Positions 39,701-51,700 of a stretch of 64,000 bases of DNA are shown here, piece by piece. Numbering within the stretch: position 1 is the first letter of the stretch; each line of letters opens with the position of its first letter. Position numbers and translations under genes: made by a program. Below the pieces are notes generated by a model, which saw only the letters and a program-made list of their open reading frames with translations, searched no databases and was not told the origin of the DNA. Source of the stretch: Hetaerina americana (taxonomy: Eukaryota; Arthropoda; Insecta; Odonata; Calopterygidae); contig JAKTNV010000023.1 in the NCBI GenBank assembly GCA_022747635.1, positions 5,903,348 to 5,967,347 of the forward strand, written 5' to 3'.

Positions 39701-42700
39701 TCCTGGCATGCGTCTTCGTAACGAGATGACTAAAATCACTTTTGCCTTCTCACAAATGATATTCTTGTTAATACCATCACCTAGCAATTGCTTTTCATTT
39801 ATCCAGATCTGAGGCAACCATTCATTGTTGTTGAGAATATACAACCATTGCTTAGATATTCTTGTCCCTCTTTAAAGCATCTCTCTCCTGAATAGTGTCC
39901 TTGTTTTTGAGGAAAGTGCAAATGCCTGATGTTGACCGATTGTGTGTGCATGCTATATCAGCCACACTGACATCTTATTCTCACTTTTCAACAATTTAAC
40001 TTTTCATTTGAATTGCTGACTGATTGTGAGTGCATGCTATATCAGCCACAATGACACCTCATTCTCATTTTTTAGCAATTTTAATTTTCATTTGAATAGT
40101 TATTTTAATTCTCTTATGGTTTTCATCCGGTGACTTTTTCTTCAAGGACAATAGTAAAACTTTACAAAAAATATTATGAAACTTTGCACATAAAAATCAT
40201 GAATGTCTGAACACAAGTTTGGACGAATTTGTGATCACTAACAATGCTAAGAAGCTAGTAGAATGAGTTCTAAACACAAATTGAAGCAGCAGACATGCAA
40301 TCATTCTGGGAGAGTTCAGCAAGTCATTTTTTTAAAGTATTTTTTCTCGTTATGTGAATTTCTCAGAAATACAGGTGCTCATTGTGTCAGGTTCCACTGT
40401 GCATTAAAACATTACTATGCAGAGCATAATAATGCACAAGGAATATCAGTGTAATCAGTGTTTTTCATCCAAGAATTCACCAACCCTATAGTAGATTTTG
40501 AGCATTCTCAGCTTCTTAGGTTTAAAAGCAGTTACAGCAGACCTATTTTTAACGCTCATGGGCAGTTTGTAACAAATAAGTGAGGCTGAGAGATGAGGCT
40601 TTTTCTTAGAGAAAAGAAGGTTGATTGATTGAAAAAGGTGATTTTTCAGGTGAATATCCTCCATTCCGAGTGTCAAGTGACTGCACAGAGGAATTAGATA
40701 AAATTGTAGAAGGTAGAATGATAGATTGTTGAGGGTAGTATAAATACTCATTATTTTATTGTTTCATTCATGTTACTGCATATTTTAATATTTTACTGCA
40801 TATTTCAACCAGTTTTAGAGTACATATTCACTTGGAGTGAAATGAGAGGCAGTCGGGAAATCATTTAAGAAATGTGGAATTAGTAACTTGCTTGATTGTA
40901 CAGGGGATGATTTGTTATACTGAGATTCAGTTTCTGAAGAAAAGGCCTCAAGTAATTCTTCATTTCGCTCTAAAGATGAATGTCAGGGTTTAAAAAATGA
41001 TGATGATAAGGCATCTAACAGCAATGTTCTCTGGTTACATTTAAAAACATGAATAACTATAAAATTAATACGATATATAAATATGTTAATTCAAGAAAAA
41101 AGTAAACATTGTTTCTGGAAAACATGTATAAAAGAGGGGGAGCATGTTATGTGCCTCTGCATTCGATTAACTGGAAAATAAAGTAAATTACTGTATCTTT
41201 TGGCCCATAAGATGTACCCTCTATATCAGGTGAGAATTTATGACATATATTTAGTTCAGACAGAAAAGAATCAGTGCATTTTCATGTTAACACTTAATAC
41301 AAAGAAAATTGAATGCTTACATTAAAAAATTAGCAGCTCTATTAAAGGCATCCCAGAAATTTGTAATCAGTGCTACTAAATCATTTCTGCAGTTATTTTC
41401 ACGGGAGTTGTCACTTTACTCTCACATAATGTCATCTTCACTTGCATGTAGGGTATTGCAAATATCACATTTTTAAAAAGAAATTATTAGAGTCTCACTT
41501 TTAACTTTCCAGCAGCACTTTTTCAATCAGCAACACTAGAAATTGACATCTGTTTCATTCTTCCTGTCAGTATGATGTTAGTAGTTAATTTCTTATAACC
41601 TTTCTTTTAAATTCAAGTGGCAATTTCAGTGGACAATCTGAGTATTTAGAAGCATATGAATGTAAGTTTTTTACCCATATCTGTATTTACTAAATCCAGA
41701 TTCAGCTCCCTCTATTCTTGTATCATCTTCTCAGTTGGAGGCGGGCCAAAACACCTTTCAAATGCCTTGTTTCTGCGTTCCAAAGCATAATTCATGACTT
41801 GAAGTTTAAATACAATGCTGTAAGGCAATCCTCTTTCTTCAGATTCCTTAATTTTATGTTAATCATTTTAATTTTTTGTGATGCTTAGTTTCTGTTCTTA
41901 TTTTGATATTATTGAAATTTGCATTAAAAGCAAGCATTTTTGTGCCTTTGCAACACTTTAATATGACTTTAAGTTGAATACCTGTCGACTCAGAGTTAAT
42001 TGGGAGATATATAATGTATGTATGCATAAACAAAGGAGCAACATTCCCACTAGTTCAATGTGTATTAAGTTTCGTGGCAGTATCACATGCAAGATGAAAC
42101 TAAATAACTACATAGCATAAATATAAAATTTAATCAGTGATTTTTTTTATTAAGTACTTTCAACAAAATAAGAAAACTCTGCTGCTTATTACAGACTCAG
42201 AATGGAGAATTTATTGAAATTTGTCATCAATGCAATCATTTTTATGCCTGACACAGGAAACAATACTTTAAGTACTTTTCTTGGCGAATTGGCTTGCCCT
42301 CATACAATGTCTACTATAAAAGTAATGCACATTCTCTGAGAAAAATAGATTTATTGATCGTACTTGTGCAAATACTTAGAATTTTTCAAAATAGTCTTCC
42401 CCTGCATCAATACACTTGCAAAGGCATGTCTGCCATGCCTGAAAGGCATCCTGAAACTCCTCAATGGGAACGTCTCTCAGAAACATAGTAACATGCTTTT
42501 GGATGTTTTCCACATTTTGATGTGAAACTTGTTCATTCCCGCTTTCTTGAAGCGAGGGGATGATTTTGTGCACCACTAGCTGCTTTGTCTTTTCAATGCT
42601 GGGTCGTACTTGAACATCCAGGATTTGTCTCCAGTTAAGCAAAAAATGAAATGCAACAATTCTTGACAGCACAAAACTTCAAGTTTTTTCCTGTCTTCCA

Positions 42701-45700
42701 TTAACACTTTCGGCATAAGCTTCGCGCAGACCTAAAGTATTTCCAGATCCTTGGTCACTATCCCATGTACCGCAAATGTGGACATGTGTAGGGTGTCAGC
42801 AATTGGATGGATGCTCAATTGATGGATGGAATGCAAAACTTCACAAACATGATTCACGTTTTTGTCGATTCTGGCCATTGCTGGGCATCCAGAAAGGGCT
42901 ACATCAGCGACCTCCTACCGGCCCTCCTTGAACGCCTTGTGCCACCTCCCAGACTGTGACCTTGAAATGCAGTTGTCCTTGAAGGCCTTTTGAAGCATTT
43001 GGCATGTTTTGGTTGCATTCTTACCAAACTGCATGCAAAGCTTGATGGCATATCGCTGTCAAAGCAAACGCTCCTTTGCCCCAAAACGAAAAACACACTT
43101 CCCACAGAGGCATGGCTTTCCCCTCAGACTGCTTGGAGCAAACTAACAACTAGCTGCATTGGAAGAGCAGACCCCCAACACATTTCCTGACCGGTTTTAC
43201 TGTGGATAGTCAAGTCACTATAAAATCATGTGCATTACTTTCATGATAGACCATGCAAGTCAAAGTTATACCGGTATATCACAGGTCTATAGGATGCGGG
43301 CTGATTTTGGAGCACATTTTTGTGTAAATAAGCATCTTATGAGCCAGGCAATACCGCAAAATGTTTCCGTAATGATTATAATCAATATATGACACTTATA
43401 TAATTATATGTAAGATATAAGCAATTTTTGCCATAAATTTGTTCATTACGCAGAATTTCTCTCTAAAACATTTTTGGGATGACCTGCAATTCAATTCTGC
43501 AGTGATGTAGTCAAGTTAAAAAATATATTTATATTAATTTCTTCAAGAGGTGAAGAACCTTAACTGGGTACTCTTTGGTCTTTTCAAACTCATTGTACTC
43601 CATGGCAGTTAATAAAATATAAATCACAATTTTCCCCACTTTGTACCTCAAAATACTGTGGCAAATATTGTTTTCCCAAGACAAATTAAAATGAAAACCT
43701 GTCAACATCTTTGATGATAGCATATTAGAAGACAGTCAATGATTATCTAAACATGTACACATGCTAAAATTACCACAAAATGAAAATCAGTATTAATCCT
43801 TTTCGTAGTGTCATAATGTAAATGATATAAATGAGAAAATATTTTTCTCTCGAGCAATTGATATGGGTAGATATGCACAGGCATAAGATTATAGGCTGGC
43901 ATTTTTGAGAAATACATCATTTATGCCAGTATATGAGCTAAATCATACCCATATAACCTTTTCCTGAAAAAAGAGCTAAGGATAGAGTAACATAGATTGG
44001 AACAGACCAATGTAAAAAAATCACGCACTATGTTGTCCAAACTCTCTTCCCAATATGACATGGAATGCCACCTTCATTTCAGTGATGCTTTGTTCATACT
44101 CACAGGTTCACCTTTCGCTCCATCATTTCCCCTGTCACCTTTAATTCCAGGTGGCCCTTGAAGCCCTGGTAGTCCTTGAGCACCAGGAGGCCCTGGAGGC
44201 CCAACAATCTGCAAAAATTCCAAATGGCTATATGCACACTTTCAAATTTACAACCAGTTGGTTTAAAATGATTTGATTTAATTCCTCAAACATACTTGCA
44301 AAAGTTAATTTTTAAACAAGCTCTCATGCAAATTTGCAATAAATAATTATTCATTACACTACTCCATTTAGCCAAGATTTTCATTTGTAACATCTGATAC
44401 AGAAAGTTTATAAGAAAATCCCAGAGACTACCATTGAATCAAAAAATCATCACAATGCAACAATTTTAAAGTTTAGAAATCATTTGCTTTGACAGGGAAT
44501 TAAATCAAGATCCCTCGATGTCCAGCCAAGCCGAGTGCTTTAGCAGATGCAGATGACTTCGTAATGATTAGCGGATGACGCCATCAAAAGTAACTGTTGT
44601 GGCATTTCCCACAGTTTTATGGAATTTGGCAATAAATTATCACAAATGACACACATTTTTATGCAATACTAAGGAATGGGTAAAAAGTTCAGTATCTTAC
44701 ACGTTGGGCACAAGTAAATATTACTAAATTTTATTCAGCAGTATAATTAGATAGCTACTCTGATCATAAAAAAATATGAAAAACAATCTACATGTGAATC
44801 AAATTATACAAATAAATTAATAATTATGATATTAGGGGGTTTGAATCTTGGATTTAACTTACTATTTCCCCTCCACTGCCTTCAAAAGTACCATCTCCCT
44901 AGAAAGAAAATGAATGGTATTAAAATGAGAACTCAAACTCTTTCCCAAAAAATATATGACAGGTGTTTAAAGTTCATAAATTATGCCAAAATATTTATAA
45001 GCAGCACTATTAAACTGAAGAAATGCTTAAATAAATTAAATATTGCTGGCAGGCATTAAAAAACGTTCAGCCATTGATCCAATTTCAAAGAATCACAAAA
45101 GCATGAAAATTCCACAGCTAAAAATATTTAATAACGGTAATAGCAGGGCAAGGGCTGTCACATAATTAGAATTGATGGATAATCATACAAACATAATTTT
45201 CAGGCAAACGCAGCCTCATATTCAGTGGCATCTCATATAGTCTCACACATATTAATTAACCAATTTTTTAGTTTTATCCACATTATTTCGTTATTCAATT
45301 TGTCCATTTCATTCATCTTTTCAAAAATTTTCACATAATTAGTGTACTGCTAGTTGATCACCTCGCACTTCCTGTGCCTTAACATTGTATAGGAAAATCA
45401 ATGGTCAGAAGATGTAGAACTTATCAATAATCGACTATTCGAATGGAAATATATAAAAAGTAATATTTCATAATATTAATAAATAGATATTTTTTAATCA
45501 CATCTACATGATATTACAATTTGAAAGATTCATGCCAATGCCATTTCCCTATCTTGCACATTTGTCTAACAGAAAGTATTTCAAATTATTACTCATAAAT
45601 CATCATACTCATTCAAACAGCTAATAGATATGTCAATCAGAAAAATTGTATTGATTCAAACTTTCCTCAAATATTAAAAGAAGCGATACGCTTAAATTTA

Positions 45701-48700
45701 TTCTTCCTGATACTATCTACAAGCATTCGCATTCCTTCCTCCCAAAAAATATAATTGTCATAAAATGGGGTCCCCCAATTTTGATTGACAGGCGCAATGA
45801 AAACTCATACACTGAGAGATGGCATTTTAGAGTTGCCATGCACCCATTATCCTCAGTATCACAATCCTCTCCACTCCCACAAATTCAGCATATTGAGGCC
45901 AATGCAGTCTCTTTGTTTTTATCCAAACCTTCACACACTACATCATCCTTATGCAATAAACATTCAATGAATATTTTTCAAATGAATTTAGCATTTAATC
46001 AAACTTACTTTTTTTATTTCACCAGAGTAAATACTATAAATGAGATTATGCAGATATTATTTAAACAAGAAACTGGAAATAATCACAGGGATCAAACTAA
46101 AGTATGTTGATGATACCTAAGAAGGCAAATTATAGTGGCAGCAGACATCGGGTTACTCCTGAAATAATAGTAATCTCTAAGGAATAAAAAATTTGAAAAA
46201 AACAGGAAAAAACTCCGTGGACACTACATAAAATTAACAACGATAAATATATTAATCAATAGTGAGTTGATTGTAAAAAAAATCCTCAAGATTAATCATT
46301 AAAACGAAAGAAATTTTAATATCAACTCATTACTTCCCTCTGATAAAGAAACCTTGGATTGGAACAAAATAATAATAATTTTGTTGAACTACAGATAAGT
46401 AAATCAATTGATTTTATCCCCACAACAACACTGGTTACTGAACCCAAAGCATAAGCCACTCATTTAAATGGTCACTTCCTAATCTCTATAGAAAAAGTAT
46501 TTCACCCGCAATTTACACTTCAGCCATACATAACTTTTTATAGCCCACCCACTTCATTGCCCAATAAAATTTACCTCTATCCAGCCGGTGAAAAGGTAAT
46601 GTTAGTATTAGCATAATTAGAACTAAACATTCAGCTGGATGGAATGAGGTTCCATGAAGGTCTTGAAGGGAAATTGTTGCAATTGCCTTTCAGCTCCTAT
46701 TACTCATTTAGCTACTGCCTATCTACTAGGCATTTCACTCGGTTGATCATGAATTTTTTTTAACAAAATCCCTCTTTATTGATCAAGAAGTAAAGCCTAT
46801 GGTTTTATAAGATACTTCCTTACAAATAGAACTCTGGCAGTATCCATTTTGTGGTAAAATGATGAAATAGATATCATCATACTGTGACGTATGTTCTTTT
46901 AGGTAGGCCTTCACTAATCTTACTGTATATTAATGATCTCCAAACAGCATTTAATGGAGAAGTTCATATGCGTACTGATGATACAAACCACACACTAAAA
47001 CACAAGGAAAATATTGTAATTTTATCTCAATATGCTGTCTATTATATAGAGAATGGGCGTGATTGGATAAGGGTGAAGATAAATAAGAATAGATTCTTTG
47101 TTCTTTTTCATTGCACATAGAAAGAATGATCATAGCCCATTCATAAAATTTGTTGAATGTAGCTTAATGCATGCCAAAGATACTAAATTTCTTGGCCTCT
47201 TTATCAGAAAAACAAGTTGGGAGACAAATATTGACTTCCTCTCTTAATTAGTAGCCTCTAGGTACTACCTAATAAGAGGAATAATTAAATAAATAAATGA
47301 GGAAAGCCATTTCTATGTATTATGGTTATATATACTGTAGGTTAAAATACATTACTTTAATATGAGAGTGGTCTGAAAAATTCTTGGCCTGACGATGAAT
47401 ATGACAATTTTTGTTTTCAATAGAGTATTATTTTTCAACATAATCACCTCCAATATTAATACATATCATCCCGCAATGTTCCAGACCCATGATCCCATAT
47501 CTGAAGTGTTCTTCCAGAAGTGCTACAAAGTACTCATCTATAGCCACAATTGCTTATAAATTGGCCAAAAAATGTTGACAAGCGAGGAAACTTATGAGCT
47601 TTTGGAAGAGGTGGAAGTCCTAGAGAGGCAAATCCAGGGAATAGGATGGATGTCCTAGCACTTCAAGGTACCAATCCCTCAATTTCCCCATTGCTAAGAC
47701 ACTGAGCAGGTGCATTGTCCTGATGGAAAATGTTTTATTCATCTGCAAGCCAGGTCTCCTTTCACAAATTTTTGCATTCAGTTTTGTTAGAAGGTTAGAA
47801 CAGCACTCCTTGGTTATTGTTTCACCTTGTCCAAGAAGCATCAACAGAGTTCCTTTCACATCCCAAAAAATCAACGCCATAGTCTTTCTCGTAGATGGCA
47901 CCATTTTAACCTTCTTCAGAGCTGAAGAACTGGATTCAATCCACTGCATGGATTCTTGTTTCGATCCATGTTTCATGGATTACGATACATCAATGTAGCT
48001 ATTCCCTCAAAGCACAACCATAAAGAATTGTTTGGGAAGTGTGGTCCAAATGCGCTTTTGATCCACAGCGAGCATGAGGGGCACCCATCTTGCGCAATGC
48101 TTTGCCGTAAGCAATTCCTTGTGCAACATGTAACCAATGCATTCTTTTGATATCCTTTCGGTATTAGCAATTTCATGCACCTTCGTACTCCAATCTTCCA
48201 AAAGCATATCGTGCACTTTTTTGATCATTTCCAGTGTGGTTGCACTTTTTGGATGTCCTTCATATGGATCATTTTTCAGGCTTTCACGGCCACGTTTAAA
48301 CTCAGCCACCCATTTCTTCACAGGGGAAATTGAAGGAGAAGAGTCCCCATATGAATTAACAATCCTTCAATAAATCAGCCTTAAAACTTCTTTTAGGAAG
48401 AATTCCTCTGTATGATGCTCAATTTTTTCCATTTATAACAACACATGCACTACAAATAATTCAAACAACTGCCAACATCAAGCTGCTGGATGGAATGTGC
48501 GCGTGATGGATGCTGCTGGATGAGTGCCCTGGATGGAACCACAGACGTTCCAACACAGGAGAAGAAAAATCACATGAATAAAGATGCCATCTATGGGCAA
48601 GTACAATCTCCAAAAATGCAAATGTGGGCCATTAGGGTAATCTGCAATGCAAGAAGATGCGACAGCTGCAAAAATCTGTTTAAACAATCAAAAATTCTTC

Positions 48701-51700
48701 CAATGATATGTATTCATACCTGGGTGACCTGAAAACCTTTAGACCTCAACATGAAGATTTACTCCTTTTTTCTGTTTCCTACCCTAAAAGAGTTGCTTAG
48801 AGGGCAGAGATTTTCATTGGACGCGAAGGTTTTCATAAACACAAATGCTTATTTTGTGGAGAAAGATGTCAACTACTATTTTGAAGGGTTAGGAAAAAGT
48901 TGGAGCATTGCAGAAAGAGTGTAGTAGCTTAAAATGAAACTATGTCGAAAAATAAAAATAAATTTTAAGAAATAATTCCTTGCTTATTTGTTCTGTGGGA
49001 AACTTTTCAGCCTACTCAAGTTTGTATCTCATCATTAACCAAGACACCTCATAATCTTACTTCCTACACTAATTGTCTAAGAGTTGTAAATAATTTAACC
49101 TTTTTGCCTTCATTTATTGCAAGTGAGAATGGGCTGGTTAGTTTTAAGTTAAAATTTTAAATGTATTTTCAGGATAGTTGCTTTTAAACAGTCCATGAAT
49201 TTCTGAACCTGTCATTGGATTTGTTTATTGTGTTAATATAATATGGTATCTGCTTTCCTCATCTATTTTGACTTCTTTGAGTAATACATGCATGTATGTA
49301 CATATCTTCAAAACCAATAGTGCTATAAAAATTATAGCTATTACTATTTGTGCAATGGTATGCTTAAGTATTATGTACAGCAGGATATACTTTTGTGATG
49401 GTTAAAATGTCATTCACCACTAAGCCAGCATTGGGGTGAGAGTGGAGAGAAGAAATGAGGCTGGGAAGAGATAACTACCTTGCCTACCATGGATTTCATC
49501 AGATGGGGATGGAGGGTGGCTCCCTCTGTTTGGAATCAATGGATAGCTTGCCTATTCGATTAATTGCCAGACAACAAGCAATCTTCTGTCTGTGCTTATA
49601 ATCCTCTAAGAACAAGACCAATGACACAATTTCTAATAGATCTTGCAGCTATTTACTGAACTATAGCTTCATTAAATGTTCATATCAAATTTTAACTCCT
49701 GAGAAAGTGTTGATGCGCAATCTAACCAATGTAAATTTTACCTTCAAACCAAAATAAAATTACAATGCTTAAGTTCAGGAAGCAGCTTTTTGTTATAGTA
49801 AAGAAAATTAATCTAAAGAATGTTGGTTTTGATTCTGATAAGAATATTCATAAATAAATGAAAACATAATAGGGCATAATAGGCATTTTTAAATGAATTA
49901 AGTGCACATTAGGAATTTCCAAACATCTCATTAGAGATTATGTTTTTGCAGTTTGACATATTAACTGCTTCTTTGCTTCTGTGGACTGATTTAATGTTAT
50001 TATAATTATTTAAAAATAATTTAAAAATTTTACTAAGCACTTTTGTATGCAATATATTAACAGCTAATAAATTGAACAATATTAAAATTTTAAAAGTCAC
50101 ATTAGTGAAAACATTCTCATGCTTAACAAAGAGAAAACATACAAATATCATAAACATTTCTAAGGTAACAATATAGGCATTAGACATTTTAAATATTTGA
50201 TGTTGAGGTAAAAAATATATAACCTACCTGTCTTCTCCTCAGCTTCTTGTATTTCTGTAGACCAAAGCCAGTGCCAAGGAAAGAAAAGAAAAAGGTTTAA
50301 GCAAATTAAAAAATAGTCAAGTAACATCAACATATAAAATAATTATCATTCCAAAATTTGACATCACCCTGTGTCATCACCATACACCTCTAATGTCAGG
50401 GGATGATAAACAATCAATATTTTAAAGGATGCCCCAAAAATATTTCTCTTTATGATAAGAACCTAGTCACAATTAGTGCATGGATTGGAATGTTGCTACT
50501 CACAAACACACTTTGATGCCAGAAGGCTTTTACACACAAGAGAGATTTTAATCACACAATTTTATTCTGAAAAATGAGCATTCATTGAATCATTGAATGA
50601 TAAATAGTATTTTGTGTGTATGATCTGCATCCAAGCGGCACAGGGTGTTTGCTGCCTACAAATGTGCACAATAGTCTCCAATAAAATTGTCTACTGACGA
50701 ACTTTTTCGTATGAGTATAAGATATCCACAAAAACTTTGTGCTACCACCATAGTAATTGTGGCGGTTCATTTGTTTGTGCGATTCAGGGATGTGCCGCGA
50801 GGTGTCACCCTAGGCACGACCCACGAGGAGGCATTTTGACCCACGCGGAACCAGTCACGCCTCAACCCCCGCCGAGCATTCATCCCTCTTGTGCACGTTG
50901 CGCCCATGGCATATATATTTCCGTGTTGACCTTGGTCTGTTATCCACAGCACTCAGAATAAATCTGCTGTTCATTCAAACGCTTCATATGTGCTTTATTA
51001 GTATTTCCTAGCACCGCCTGCGCTAAAATAATTTCCAGCACCCCCACAGTAATCAACCCAAATTTTGGTTTTGATATCTGAGGATAGAGCTAATTCCAAC
51101 TGAACATTACTTCATCAAATTGAATAAACATTACAAAAAATTTAAAAATGGTATCACCCAACATCCAAATGATCCCCTATCTACATGATGATGATGGTCT
51201 AAAACAGTAACACTTTGTGTTATGAGTATGCCAGTAAAATTCATATATTTTCACAAAAGTGTTTAGATAAATAATATTTCCAGGTATTGCTGAAATTCAA
51301 TTAAATATCTATTGCATTATGGGTAATATTATCAAGTTGCACTCTATAGTAATGAAGTCATTTGGACAGAAAATGTTATTATATTCACACTACATTCAAA
51401 CTTTTATTGAAGTAAATTGATTATGTAGGACCAACATTATTTTGGCTAACAAACTATTATGAAATAAATTCATTGTTCAAGGTACACGTTGGAAGCCACG
51501 AAATATAATATAAAATACATATAACTCAAATAATTTCAGATTACATATTATTATTTCTTCAACCATCTGTGCCATGCCTTACTTTGGCTTCAATGAACCT
51601 TCTCTTCTGGAGTGTGCTGGACCAGTACCAGCTGATCCTTCACATTGAGTCTTAGTGTCAAGTCTTGACTTACTTCAGATCAGATATGGTGAGATTGTCT

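Larger units (their letters stand above)
39176..40399 (-). mobile_element. Tigger/pogo-like DNA transposon, decayed
   Basis: The left end CAGAGGAACCTTGTACAG follows a TA. The right end in reverse reads CAGTGGAACCTGACACA, giving terminal inverted repeats of the CAGTGGAACC type known from Tigger-like elements. The minus strand encodes a CENP-B/Tigger-type DNA-binding segment, with [28 protein letters not shown] and [10 protein letters not shown] blocks (39530-39844), followed in other frames by LFWKKIHFT and PLLVYQ. Stops and frameshifts are present; there is a tandem duplication inside (39933-40100). Confidence 0.8.

Noticed and set aside
48721..48729. Minus-strand 9-nt exon-like island between ttttcag and GTATGA
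   Set aside because: Three codons; such AG...GT pairs are expected by chance in this much intron.
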